Source: Glandiceps talaboti (Eukaryota > Hemichordata > Enteropneusta > Spengelidae). Taken from it: 64,000 bases of DNA. The notes below the pieces were generated by a model. That model did not search any database, was not told the origin of the DNA, and worked only from the letters and a program-made list of their open reading frames with translations. Numbering within the stretch: the stretch's first letter is position 1; every line of letters starts with the position of its first letter. The stretch covers positions 4,700,475 to 4,764,474 of the forward strand of contig NC_135554.1 of NCBI RefSeq assembly GCF_964340395.1, in the 5' to 3' direction. A program made the position numbers and the translations under genes. This document shows, piece after piece, positions 11,543-23,709 of this stretch.

Positions 11543-12042
11543 TATTACGTCCCCTAAGTTACTGTATCTTTTCACGAACCCTTGTACTTGTAGCACTTGT
11601 CGACGCATAAACAGACTGTCAGAGTGTGGAGGCTCCAGCTTCGGAATTAATGGAAATGTTTTGGTAACAAATATTATGACAGCAAAGACTCCGCCAATCG
11701 AAGTACTGTACGTGTATTCAGGACAGTCGAACGCAAACCTGTTGAATCGAATTGTACACAGCTGGTGTTGTGTCACCAAAGAGATCACCGTGTTATATAA
11801 ATCTGTGTATGTGGTGTCCACAGGCAACATAGCACACAACGGGTTAACATTGTACAGATATTGTGTCCGGTTCCGTCGTTGCGATTTAAAAGTACACACC
11901 ACTTGTCTAATATTTAAGGAATTTTTTTCCCCATCACCGTTTTTCTATTGTCAGTTCTGCATCAAATTGTTTTTTCCATATGCAGATGCAATAATTCACA
12001 CGGTACGTGTCATATATCACAACATCGACGACTATTAAACTC

Positions 12043-13240
12043 GTAGACAGGTAAATCTTCTAATTAGAGGGATTGCACCTTTTACTAAGTAGATAGTGTT
12101 AACGTATTTTTTAATGAAAGGAAATGCATGGTTGTTTCACATTACTACGACCACAGTTCACTCGTGTTAAGACTCTGTATAAATTAATTCCCACGTTTGA
12201 ATCTACATGACAGAACTCCCAAAGCTTAGATGGGTGTATTGGACGACCTTGTTGGGACCAAGGTCAACATCCCCACTCCACCACATTACCATCAAATTGT
12301 AATATCTTATCATTCCCCCAGTTCTTTGAGACCCACTCCCGGGCCCACTCCCTCCTCACAATTAACAATTGATACGATTCACTGCATGATTGTCCGTAGC
12401 AATTGACTAGTGGTTCTGATTTTAGTGTACAGTGGTGGGATGTTGAAGCAGTGGGATGTGAAATCTGAGGCAGCGATGGGATGCCAAAATCACAAAACAA
12501 TTATAATGCAAAGTTAGATAATACAATGAGTCAAAGTAAAATGTGCCATTATCTCTATTTTCTAAAATATGTTTCCCCTCAGCTCAATCTAGAACCGAGT
12601 CGTAAAACTGACACCTCCCCCCTCCCATCCCCCGGTCCTAGTTGCAATTACTAAAGACTCCCTAACCTATATAATGGATCCACAAGCCCATACTTCTTAA
12701 CACCCCTGTGAACAAAATGTAACGAATTCGTAACTCTATCTTGATATATGTCCTTCAAAAGACTATTTATGTTGAAAAATTTGTGAAAAAACTTATAATG
12801 TTAAAACCAGAGACTTGACTATCAGCACACACCAAATATGGTCCAAGGATTAATTGGTTATTAAACGTAAAAAAATAAAAAATATGAAAACAAACAAATG
12901 TGAAACAAAAAACAACAACTATATTATCATCACAGACAAATATTTGGCAGATATAAACAACAATTTGACAGTAATTGTAAGTAGATATCATTAACGTAAA
13001 AATTAACATAAAACAAGTCACATGTTTATTTTAAACAATAAGCTACTTTGTTGCCAATGTCTCATGTGTTAATTTTATTAGTATTGGTGTCTTTGTCTTT
13101 GTTTGCTTGTTTGTTTATTGTGAACATTTCTGTGTCGGTGGTTTGATACCGTGTGTCGAGATTATCCTTGAAAAAGGGTGACTTGAAACCATCACCATCC
13201 CGAGTTGGTGGACCATCGTCAGGCTGGGGAAGAAGACCAA
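12043..13240. other. Intergenic stretch upstream of the SLC35D-like gene, no gene recognised
   Basis: AT-rich with small open frames on both strands that match nothing I recognise. 12420-12490 shares the phrase GGTGGGATG and GGGATGCCAAA with 14575-14600, suggesting fragments of one dispersed repeat. No RNA gene is seen. Confidence 0.5.
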
Positions 13241-13252
13241 GTTATACCGACA

Positions 13253-13448
13253 ACAATCTGATTAAAATCCGATGTGGTGAAAGCGGCTAGATGTCCTTAT
13301 TTACCTCTATTCATCGTGTTGTGACATTTGTTTTGTTCAGAGTGGGAAGGCGGCGATCACTCCGAACAAAACAAATGTCACAACACGATGAATAGAGGTA
13401 AATAAGGACATCTAGCCGCTTTCACCACATCGGATTTTAATCAGATTG
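13253..13448. mobile_element. Foldback (MITE-like) element with perfect 85-bp arms
   Basis: The left arm 13254-13338 and right arm 13364-13448 are exact reverse complements over 85 bp, separated by 25 bp. GAGTG/CACTC inside the spacer can extend the stem. The direct repeat TACCGACA flanks the element (13245-13252 and 13449-13456) and fits a 7- or 8-bp target-site duplication. No coding capacity, so it is probably a non-autonomous DNA element. The identical arms imply recent insertion or arm conversion. Confidence 0.85.
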
Positions 13449-13459
13449 TACCGACACCT

Positions 13460-16400
13460 AAAGTAGCATTTTCCGTCACTCGCACAACCTTCTTCGGACC
13501 GTTTGGAAATGAAAGTCGGAGGGGAGGGTTCCTTTTCAGTCAGCTTTCGGTAACATTGGGGACCATTTTAACGTTTATCACACACGACACGTTAGTGGTT
13601 TCTATAACATCAATATACACTGAAGAGCAGAGGCAATACAAGCTCCTATCGTGTACCTGAAGAGGAATAAATACATTTGTATTGGTTGTGAATGAATGCT
13701 GGGCTAACGACGCCTACGATACTATAGCAAATACGCGTTATACTCGATATGGAAAAGGGAGATGAGCTTTCGCTTGAAATAATGAAGGAAAGGGGGGAGT
13801 ATTTTGTGCCGCTTTTAATGTCCTTTTCTTTATGCAGTGAAATCGTAGTTCAATATAATCTGACTGCACATATGTCACTGAAGGAAAATAAATAAATAAA
13901 TGAGTTTAAAAATAAGGTTCGATGTGAAAATGTAAATATCGATTTTGATTTCATCATAATATAAGCTTACTATTAATTTAATTCCGACATCTATTAAAGG
14001 TGTGCCTTACTTTCATATAGAGGCTTATGAAATACTGTAAGGTAGCTTTCCTGTGAGATCCAACTACAAGGAACGGAGAGAAATCAAACTCGGCCCGTCG
14101 ATTACATATGTAAACGTCACCCTCCCCCGATTCTATTTTCTGAAAAGTAGCAATCCATCAATTTCTTTTATCTTACACGACCCTCTTCATGTCAAATATT
14201 TCAACAGTTTATGGGTTTAAGTACTGTCAGAAATGAAAAAGGACATATAATAGGTATGCGACTCAATGATAATGACTCTATACCACCGCTGCCACCACTT
14301 CGGTAGTTTCAATGGCATTGGATGTTTCCAATTTCTACCATCATAGTTAATATGTGTGGAGGTACTACATTAACTAATCCCTATGCTTGTACCTCATTTA
14401 ATTTACAGAGCTGAAGGCTAGATCCCCAAATACCAGCACATATGCTGTACCAATATATATAGACTGGATCGAAGTCAACAACTTTGCTCCAGGCATGTCT
14501 TAGCACATTGCACTGTTCCCTCTTCTTCTCCTGTGAGATCCAACCATCTCCTCACATCACTACTAACAATTGTAGTGGTGGCAGCGGTGGGATGCCAAAC
14601 AACCATAAAACAATGCAGAGAATAGACAGCAGAAGATTTGTTATAGCAAAATTTGACCCTCCCCTAAATCGATTTCATAAAATACTACACCCCGAACCAA
14701 AATTCCCACCCCTTCTTCCTCCGGCCAAACCCCACAAGGATTACTGAAGGAAAAGAATACCATTTTAAATTTGACCACGGCTTGACATGGAGGAGTGGCT
14801 TGAAATTTTAGTGATAGAGATTAAAATGAAAGACAATAAAAATCCCAAATATCTGAATTAATAAATCTAATTTCACAACTGTCACGTTTGTGTTTTTACA
14901 AGGCTAATTCTCACCTCTTTTATTAAACAAGCCAGAGGCGAAGGTACGTTTTGCATGTAATCTTTATCAACGAGTGCGGGTGCTCTTTAATGTATGTTGA
15001 ACGCACACTCATATTAACCTGCGCACTGGAAGACGTAATATTACTGTTTTCCTAACTGACCCGAATCCTGCTACTACTAATATACTACGGATGTATCAAT
15101 ATACGCTATGTGTAAAGGTAGGTGAAATATATTCAAGACAAAAAGTTGCAATACTTAGCCTGTAGAGTAAGAAAACAACAAATTACGAAATACTACGCGG
15201 ACATGAGCATACAGTGACGACTGTCCGAACACAATTTATTTAGTGTTCAAAGAATCATTGTATTTTGCGGGGGGGGGGGTCATTTTATTGTCAATTTTAC
15301 AGTGAAAGACATTCTACACCTCCATGTAGCAAACTAATAAGTATTGTAAAAACAAATGACAGTGTCCGTGCATGCCTTCGAGAGTGTTATAATGGTCTTC
15401 TTGCTCTGTTAGTACAGTTAGTGGTATAAGAATGGTCTCCCAACATTTGTATGTTCAGTTATTATGTCATTGAATAATTTATGTGTTATTCCAGAATTAT
15501 CAGGTGTGGGGTTTGCCAGTAGCAGATTATGATTAAATGTGCTTCTAAAGTAGTAATTTGAATACGACAGGTACCTTTTAATACGAAGCAAAACCCCTAT
15601 AAATTGCATAAACCTAGCTGATGGTCATTTTAATTTTGCAGAAATACATTATAATTATAAAGGATTATTGTCCATTTATATGTTCCTCTTTTATTGGTGT
15701 ATCAAAATCTGTTTCTGAAATGTGTACTAATAGGGATATATTTCTTTTTCTACCTTTACTGCACATGTACAGGAGAGTGTACCAAACTTCGTTGTAGTGA
15801 TATTGGTTATAGGCCTTCATCTGGTAGAAAGACGAGGCGTACACTGGACCTTCCGTCGCCACAACGGGTTGGCTATCAAGTAGTGTGTTTTCGCTATATA
15901 TATTTACGAAACCTACGTCAAAATCTCAAAATTTAAACAAAGTTTGATGCAAGATTTGAAAGTTAAGGAACCTTCTGTTATTATGCGTGTTGTATACTGA
16001 AAAAGAAGCTGATATATTTTCAGTTAATTTTGCTAAGTCATGGCAGTCGAATCGTCAGTGTGAATGGCTTGAATTCTGCAAGTTGTCCGTTTCATTTGTT
16101 TTGGTGTGGCATAAGTCCTTGGGTAAGATTAAATCACGAGTGTGTCCAACTCAACACAGCTCTACAAGTGGGTACCTGATAGGACAGGTTGGTATGTGAA
16201 TGCCTTATTCCTATGCACTTATAGTGGCTGTAACGGATTGTATGTTTCACAGGCCGAATTTGAGGAAGTATAAAGGCCGTTGTGCCGTTATAGGTTCATG
16301 CCAGGGGTAATAATTGTACAGGGACTTGTGCTCAGAATGGTAAAACGTTATTTTCATTATCTGAACCACATTGTTTGCTTGTAATGTTTGAAGGGGTCCA

Positions 16401-17582
16401 CACTTCAAAGGAATGCAACATATCCTGTAACAAGAGACTGTCCTACCTGTCCAAATGATAGTCGAGGTGATGTCTTGTTTAATGAATTTAAACAAGGTCA
16501 TTAATGGAACCTATTATCAGCATTGTACATTATGGATAAATTTGTTGATGCATTTTCAGGCAGAATATTTTTTCATTATTAGTATTTGGCATGTGATATG
16601 CTGATGTTTTTGTTGTTTTTCCTTTCCTCTGTTTTTTTTTTACTAAAAAGGAATAATTACATAGTCTTGCTTTTCTTGCTAAACACCTGGTAAATTCTTC
16701 CACTCTTACGGAATCGCTATTGGTGAATGGAAATGTCAGTAGTATGTATAAATTACTGAGCACTGACAATTGAAAGTGTATCTTAACTTGGCATATTACA
16801 ATTTCAGATAGATATTAAATAGTACGTTGATTAGGCGTTCAGTGTCACCTAACACGCCATCATTTCAATGTGTATAGGGTGCATGGTAAATTATTAATTA
16901 TCGCCCGTATGACGCCAATTCTTGAAATCCGGAGTTCGTACTCAACTAAAACTGCGCATTGTTTTGGACCCCGATTCATTATAACACGACTTCTTGGGGT
17001 ATGACTACATAAATATGTTACTAGCCTTCATCATCAGAATAACATCACATCTTTCTAATTCTAACCACGCAACAAATGTCATTGTTTGTTATAATGTAAG
17101 AATAAGAAGAAGCAACATTCATAACTTGGCAATCATTAGGTTCTCTTGAAATCTTAATGGCAAGCATGGGTACATGACTTTTGAACATTGAAATCGAATA
17201 TTACTGAATGTGAGCCATTAACAGTGTTCATATGATAAGTTCTCCATGGCTACTATACTCTTACACATTAAATATGAACAGTAACACCCGTAGAAACTTG
17301 TCTTCCGAGTGATTTTTAATACAATTTAATATATTGCTCGTACATTTCATACCAAACTAATTAGATCATAGTAAAGTTTATTGAACTTTAACCAAAATAT
17401 CTTCAGCTCTACTTTTGATACATACTGTGCAATGAATGTTTATACTTGAAATGTTCACCTCCTTATCTTATCATAAAATTATCAATCAAGGGAAACGAGA
17501 AAAATCACAAGAAAACCAGAACATATTTTGCAGATTAATAGTTTATTCCGAAAGAAAAGACCTTTGTAAGAATATTATCCTT

Positions 17583-17629
<47 letters not shown>

Positions 17630-18440
17630 TACCAGCGAGCCAGCCAGCCAGCCAACCAACCAGCCAACCAAACAAAAAAAAAAACCAACCAACTAACCAA
17701 CCAACCAATCAATCAATAAATCAATCAATTAATTAATTAATTAATTCAGTCAGTCATTCATTAAAATCTCAACTTATTTAAACAAGAATGAAGATTACTA
17801 TCGAAGTTTATCAATGAAATGGTAAGGAAAATAGAGTTAATAACTTTATCATGCAATTCTTCTCGTACGATCACCATATTATGTTGTCAGATCTTATTTC
17901 TCATACATGTAAACCTTTCCATCTCACATCAGGCTTAAACCAATATATGCACTCCTTTAATACAAAAATAAAAGATACATGTTACTATCCATATCAGATA
18001 AAGCAAGCCATAATTTTAGCGTCACTGGGATAAACTCTTCAGACCAAATACATGGCAAATTACTGGAATCATGTCTGTTGTATGTGCAACATTGTGTTTT
18101 TGAACTCAGTTAGGGCATTTGTACATTTATATCTTGTAATAACTGAAAACAAAATGTATTTAATGTATATAACAAACTTATTTATTTACACGGCGAATTT
18201 CATCCTCTTTGCCAAATATACTTAAAGTGTCTGGGAAATGACGTATTATGAATGGATGCACGGACGAATGGGACCAACTGAAAAAGTCTCCTTTCCACTA
18301 AAATATAGTTTAAAAAATTGTTTATTCTACAGATGAAAACCTTTTTTAATCAAAAGCAATGTGCTGTGTTAGTAATTCGGAGTTTAATAAAGAATCGACA
18401 TACAACTATGTACACAATATCGTGCAATGTACAATGTACT
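13460..18440. other. Intergenic region with no confident gene
   Basis: It contains (ATCA)n at 17583-17630 followed by an irregular CCAA/CCAG tract to about 17735, plus G-rich and A-rich runs. Open frames at 15694-15936 and 15987-16199 (plus) and 16247-16501 (minus) contain several cysteines but match no family I know and lack a consistent exon structure. The 3' exon of the C-type lectin gene, expected in phase 1, should lie here on the minus strand but was not identified. Confidence 0.5.
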
Positions 18441-18443
18441 TAC

Positions 18444-18514
18444 CCACAGGTTCACATGCATAGTAGAATTTCAGATCACAACTAACATCATCCCAACGGT
18501 AGTCTTTGACACTC
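18444..18514 (-). CDS. C-type lectin domain 4, exon B
   Basis: The 71-bp exon has one leading base completing arginine, 23 codons SVKDYRWDDVSC then DLKFYYACEPV, and a trailing G. The acceptor is CAATTTTTAG and the donor GTAAGT. It carries the last two cysteines of the domain and WDD at the place of the usual WND calcium-site motif. It lies 1.6 kb from its A exon because of an inserted element at 18855-19933. Confidence 0.85.
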
Positions 18515-18854
18515 CTAAAAATTGCAATAGAGGGAAACAAGAAATTGTGGTTTAAAACATATATTATATAACGTATTCATACATAATGTGTTACGTAAAT
18601 GAGGAAACAGATAGACAAACCAAAAATCCAACATCGCAATTAGTATTCATAGAGGGACGGATACCAGTCTTTGAAATCAAGAGAAAAATCGAAAGAGTGA
18701 TTTATCGTATTACATGACATATCATGTGTTATTATTTCTTTAAGAAAATTAACAATTTCTACCTGAACGCAACGATATACCTTGAAAGTTGGTATGTAGT
18801 TTGATGACAAAATCAGTAATTACAACATGTAGAAGTAGATAATTTACGTAACTA

Positions 18855-19827
18855 CCAGATGTAAACTGAGCGCCTCCCGTAAGGGAAGCACCAATTATGC
18901 CAAGCGAGGCGTAATTTAGCTGAAAACCCACTCAACTTTGCAATTTAGATGTGAATCGCTTCTATTTGCGTTTACATTGTAGGATTTGGTTCACGCCGAA
19001 TTCAATGTCACAAAAATAGAAGAAGCAGCCCCAAAATCACAGCAAACTACTACAAATTACAATACGTGTATATACTGTCAACATGATCGTGTCATGGACG
19101 CCATCTTGCCATATTACACTCATGGTTTGCTACGTTCAGCCGAGTCTTCATTGCATTCTCTCACGGAATTGAACTTCGTAAAGGTATAACTCAATTGAAA
19201 TGTAGACACTAGAGCCAAAGGGAAGATCTACAAAATATGTAGTATTTGTATACTCGCCAAACGTTTCGGATTTGGTCTGCTCGATCCGCTACTTTTTTGG
19301 GCAGACTAGAACGGCGAGTATAAAGTTGGCGTCAGATTCAGATTCAGATTCAGATAGCGTCATATCGAGCGTCTTATTAAGCACCTGATGCTGGATATGG
19401 CGCTGAATATGACGCTAGCTGAATCTGAATATGAAGCCAACTTTATATTCGTCAGACTGGACGCAACATCATAAAACCATTGGCAGTGACCGGCCGCTGA
19501 GGGCAGCGTTCCGAGTTTACTCAAATTAATATAGCGTAATTATATTATATTAATTCATATTGTCTTAACAGTTTAAAGTACATGAACAAATGTATTTTGT
19601 TATGTTTGATGAATATACTAATTTTTATTGAAATCGAAGTATGGAGTCTTAAGATATTGCTTAATTATTTGATTTCATTAATATGCAAATTTCTCTAATT
19701 AAACATTAACCGATCTGGCTCAAAACCTAATCAGGTCTAGCTATTACCCTAAAGATTATATATTCCAAATTTCATTACAATTGAGTCAGCCGAATTTTAG
19801 AAAATGATGACACAGACACACAGACAG

Positions 19828-19882
<55 letters not shown>

Positions 19883-19933
19883 CACAGACACACCTTCCCC
19901 TTTTAATACCTCCCGTACCCTTACGGGAGGAAA
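18855..19933. mobile_element. 1.08-kb insertion in a lectin intron, defined by sister empty sites
   Basis: The intron sequence up to ...TTTACGTAACTA (18854) resumes as AAATGAATGCAACGAATG at 19934. The equivalent introns near 20955 and 21970 run straight through this junction, so the intervening 1.08 kb is an insertion. It has CCTCCCGTAAGGG (18873-18885) near its left end and the inverted CCCTTACGGGAGG (19918-19930) at its right end, the latter part of a 22-bp hairpin. It also contains an internal foldback (19314-19451), a run of (AGAC)n at 19812-19890, and text typical of invertebrate dispersed repeats. No transposase was seen. A clear target duplication is not evident. Confidence 0.8.
19314..19451. 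repeat. Internal foldback within the 1.08-kb insertion
   Basis: The left arm (CGAGTATAAAGTTGGCGTCA then three ATTCAG-type repeats, to about 19365) pairs imperfectly with the right arm (GCGCTGAATATGACGCTAGC to CCAACTTTATATTCG, ending 19451). A shorter ATACTCGCC/GGCGAGTAT pair lies just outside the left arm at about 19250 and 19313. It could form an imperfect hairpin about 140 nt long. Confidence 0.75.
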
Positions 19934-20091
19934 AAATGAATGCAACGAATGTATACTGCTATTTAAAATTAAGAATAGCGATTTGAAATCAGAGCAATGT
20001 ACAAGGTATGAACCTTACGATATCAGCATCTAGGTATTATTACAGAAACTTAAATAGGGAATCATTTAATGTTATTAATTATTTGACATAC

Positions 20092-20362
20092 CTCAAGTAA
20101 CCACATCTACCATTACCATTAGGCTCATCAACATCCCAATTTGTATAGCCCAAAGCTTTACCATTCATGGTTGTGAAACCAGCATCACCGAAACGATGCA
20201 AACTTATCCACACATCCCCATCTAAGCCTTGGTTCTTCAAAAGATCAACCAAGATCGCTTGTACATCTGCACTGTCTACAACTGCTAACTGCATTCCACG
20301 ATTGTGACATGCAGTAGAAGCCTCAGATTGGGATAATTGTTTATCGAATACTATGTATGTTT
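20092..20362 (-). CDS. C-type lectin domain 4, exon A
   Basis: The 271-bp exon has acceptor ACTGACAG, donor GTATGT, phase 1 in and 2 out. It contains the first domain cysteine (STACHNRGMQLAVVD), the core WISLHRFGDAGF (the WIGL position), NWDVDEPNGNGRCGYL with an EPN sugar-specificity motif, and the third cysteine. In known C-type lectins EPN is associated with mannose-type ligands. Nearly identical to the A exons of domains 2 and 3. Confidence 0.88.
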
Positions 20363-20543
20363 CTGTCAGTAAAAGTAATATGAGAACAGATTGCGATTTG
20401 ACATATGTGATGGGAAGAGATTTGAACTTATTATAATCAAAGGCAATACGTATACGCTATGTTAGTAACTCGGAGTTTAATAAACAATCGACATACTTCA
20501 ACTATATATGCATACAATTAAGTGAATTGTACAATGTACTTAC

Positions 20544-20614
20544 CCACAGGTTCACATGCATAGTAGAATTTCAGATCACAACTAACATCATCCCAACGGT
20601 AGTCTTTGACACTC
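20544..20614 (-). CDS. C-type lectin domain 3, exon B
   Basis: 71 bp, with the same 23 codons as the other B exons (SVKDYRWDDVSC...FYYACEPV) and the same phases. The flanking intron, including the region around 20640-20960, is almost identical to the copies near 18540 and 21660. Confidence 0.87.
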
Positions 20615-21111
20615 CTAAAATTGCAATAGAGGGAAACAAGAAATTGTGGTTTAAAACATATATTATATAACGTATTCATACATAATGTGTTACGTAAATG
20701 AGGAAACAGATAGACAAACCAAAAATTCAACATCGCAATTAGTATTCATAGAGGGACGGATACCAGTCTTTGAAATCAAGAGAAAAATCGAAAGAGTGAT
20801 TTATCGTATTACATGACATATCACGTGTTATTGTTTCTTTAAGAAAATTAACAATTTCTACCTGAACGCAACGATATACCTTGAAAGTTGGTATGTAGTT
20901 TGATGACAAAATCAGTAATTACAACATGTAGAAGTAGATAATTTACGTAACTAAAATGAATGCAACGAATGTATACTGCTATTTAAAATTAAGAATAGCG
21001 ATTTGAAATCAGAGCAATGTACAAGGTATGAACCTTACGATATCAGCATCTAGGTATTATTACAGAAACTTAAATAGGGAATAATTTAATGTTATTAATT
21101 ATTTGACATAC

Positions 21112-21382
21112 CTCAAGTAACCACATCTACCATTACCATTAGGCTCATCAATATCCCAATTTGTATAGCCCAAAGTTTTACCATTCATGGTTGTGAAACC
21201 AGCATCATCAAAACGATGCAAACTTATCCACACATTCCCATCTAAGCCTTGGTTCTTCAAAAGACCAACCAAGATCCCTTGTACCTCTGCACTGTCTACA
21301 ACTGCTAACTGCATTCCACGATTGTGACATGCAGTAGAAGCCTCAGATTGGGATAATTGTTCATCGAATACTTTGTATGTTT
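21112..21382 (-). CDS. C-type lectin domain 3, exon A
   Basis: 271 bp with the same splice sites and phases as the other A exons. Core motifs: WISLHRFDDAGF, NWDIDEPNGNGRCGYL. It differs from its neighbours by a few substitutions (for example EVQGILVGLL). The EPN motif and the cysteines are intact. Confidence 0.88.
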
Positions 21383-21559
21383 CTGTCAGTAAAAGTAAAA
21401 TGAGAACAGATTACGATTTGACATATGTGATGGGAAGATATTTGAACTTATTATAATCAAAGGCAATACGTATATGCTATGTTAGTAACTCGGAGTTGAA
21501 TAAACAATCGACAAACTTCAACTATGCATACAATTAAGTGAATTGTACAATGTACTTAC

Positions 21560-21630
21560 CCACAGGTTCACATGCATAGTAGAATTTCAGATCACAACTA
21601 ACATCATCCCAACGGTAGTCTTTGACACTC
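21560..21630 (-). CDS. C-type lectin domain 2, exon B
   Basis: 71 bp, same 23-codon core and phases as the other B exons. The donor GTAAGT and acceptor TTTTTAG are both present. The EPVG end joins the A exon of domain 3 through a glutamate codon split G/AA, leaving almost no linker between domains. Confidence 0.87.
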
Positions 21631-22123
21631 CTAAAAATTGCAATAGAGGGAAACAAGAAATTGTGGTTTAAAACATATATTATATAACGTATTCATACAT
21701 AATGTATTACGTAAATGAGGAAACAGATAGACAAACCAAAAATTGAATATCGCAATTAGTATTCATAGAGGGACGGATACCAGTCTTTGAAATCAAGAGA
21801 AACATCGAAAGAGTGATTTATCGTATTACATGACATATCATGTGTTATTATTTCTTTAAGAAAATTAACAATTTCTACCTGAACGCAACGATATACCTTG
21901 AAAGTTGGTATGTAGTTTGATGACAAAATCAGTAATTACAACATGTAGAAGTAGATAATTTACGTAACTAAAATGAGTGCAACGAATGTATACTGCTATT
22001 TAAAATTAAGAATAGAGATTTCAAATCAATGTACAAGGTATGAACCTTACGATATCAGCATCTAGGTATTATTACAGAAACTTAAATAGGGAATAATTTA
22101 ATGTTATTAATTATTTGACATAC

Positions 22124-22394
22124 CTCAAGTAACCACATCTACCATTACCATTAGGCTCATCAACATCCCAATTTGTATAGCCCAAAGCTTTACCATTCAT
22201 GGTTGTGAAACCAGCATCACCAAAACGATGCAAACTTATCCACACATTCCCATCTAAGCCTTGGTTCTTCAAAAGACCAACCAAGATCGCTTGTACATCT
22301 GCACTGTCTACAACTGCTAACTGCATTCCACGATTGTGACATGCAGTAGAAGCCTCAGATTGGGATAATTGTTCATCGAATACTTTGTATGTTT
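22124..22394 (-). CDS. C-type lectin domain 2, exon A
   Basis: 271 bp, acceptor TTTGACTGACAG, donor GTATGT. It encodes TYKVFDEQLSQSEASTACHN..., WISLHRFGDAGF and NWDVDEPNGNGRCGYL. All key lectin-domain residues are present. Confidence 0.88.
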
Positions 22395-22571
22395 CTGTCA
22401 GTCAAAGTAAAATGAGACCAGATTGCGATTTAACATATGTGATGGGAAGATATTTGAACTTATTATAATCAAAGGCAATACGTATATGCTATGTTAGTAA
22501 CTCGGGGTTGAATAAACAATCGACAAACTTCAACTATGCATACAATTAAGTGAATTGTACAATGTACTTAC

Positions 22572-22642
22572 CCACAGGTTCACATGCATAGTAGAATTTC
22601 AGATCACAACTAACATCATCCCAACGGTAGTCTTTGACACTC
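22572..22642 (-). CDS. C-type lectin domain 1, exon B
   Basis: 71 bp with the same coding core as the other B exons, but a different intron immediately upstream (from about 22645). The 1-kb duplication that produced domains 2-4 therefore diverges here, and this is the older, outer unit. Confidence 0.87.
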
Positions 22643-23075
22643 CTAACATTATAAGTCGGGGATATAAGATAATCTCGGTTACGAACATATATATTACGTT
22701 ATGTATTTATAAGTTGTGAACAGGGATGAAGAGTCGAATAGATAAACAAAAGAAGTCCAACTTCTTAACAGCCATTCTAAGAGGGAGTGCTACTAATCCT
22801 TTATTTACACAGAAGATGAAATCGTGATTTATATTATTTACACTACCCATCATAGTTTGTATTGTGATGCAAAGATATGAAACACTTCTATCTGAAACTA
22901 GTGATTTATTTCAAATTGAAACGAATGCAATCACTGTATTATATAATTTACAACTCTGCAATATTTGTTGACAATGTGTTACAGTGTCTGACCATAATAA
23001 TGTTAGAATCTAGTTATTTAAAGTTACATAAATAACATTATGGTATGAATTGACATGGTTGATTATTTGACATAC

Positions 23076-23358
23076 CTCAAGTAACCACATCTACCATTAC
23101 CATTAGGCTCATCAATATCCCAATTTGTATAGTCCAACGTTTTACCATTCATGGTTGTGAAACCAGCATCACCAAAACGATGCAAACTTATCCACACGTT
23201 CCCATCTAAGCCTTGGCTCTTCAAAAGATCAACCAAAGTTTGTTGTACCTCTGCACTGTCTACAACTGCTAGCTGCATTCCACGATTGTGACATGCAGTA
23301 GAAGCCTCAGCTTGGGATAATTGCTCACTGAATACTTTGTATTTTGTTGCTGTGACTA
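23076..23358 (-). CDS. C-type lectin domain 1, exon A
   Basis: The 283-bp exon is 12 bp longer than the other A exons. It starts with TA completing a phase-1 codon, then VTATKYKVFSEQLSQAEAST. The core motifs WISLHRFGDAGF and NWDIDEPNGNGRCGYL are intact. Acceptor TTTACCAG. It is the first C-type lectin exon after the propeller-like exon and is the expected partner of the upstream microexon if the propeller exon is skipped. Confidence 0.85.
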
Positions 23359-23709
23359 CTGGTAAATAAATTATAAAAGAAGTACATGTGTAAAGTTTTT
23401 GGTATACCTGCCTTGCTAATGAAACTTGACTTTAACAAAATACCATACGTAATGATGAAACTTTGTTCATACCCATATTGCTGGAATGTAAAATTCTGAC
23501 TTGTAGCCATAACGTATTCCTAAAATGGCAAATCAATAATACGAAATACTGTGAAGCTTACATACTTAAGGTATTGCCTAATTACCGGAATATATGCAAC
23601 TTTAAAGACGTCAATGTTTGAATTTTGCATTCTCAGATTACTTCTACCCTATCAGTTTGACCACAGTGATAAGGTGGAATTGTTGTTTTACGCGGATCCA
23701 ACTCATCCT

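Noticed and set aside
11475-12038. 187-codon plus-strand frame
   Set aside because: Antisense to SLC35D-like exon 1; no family match and no plausible splice structure.
15694-16501. Cysteine-containing frames on both strands (ECTKLRCSDIGY..., CNGLYVSQAEFEE)
   Set aside because: No recognised domain, internal stops between segments and no consistent exon phases.
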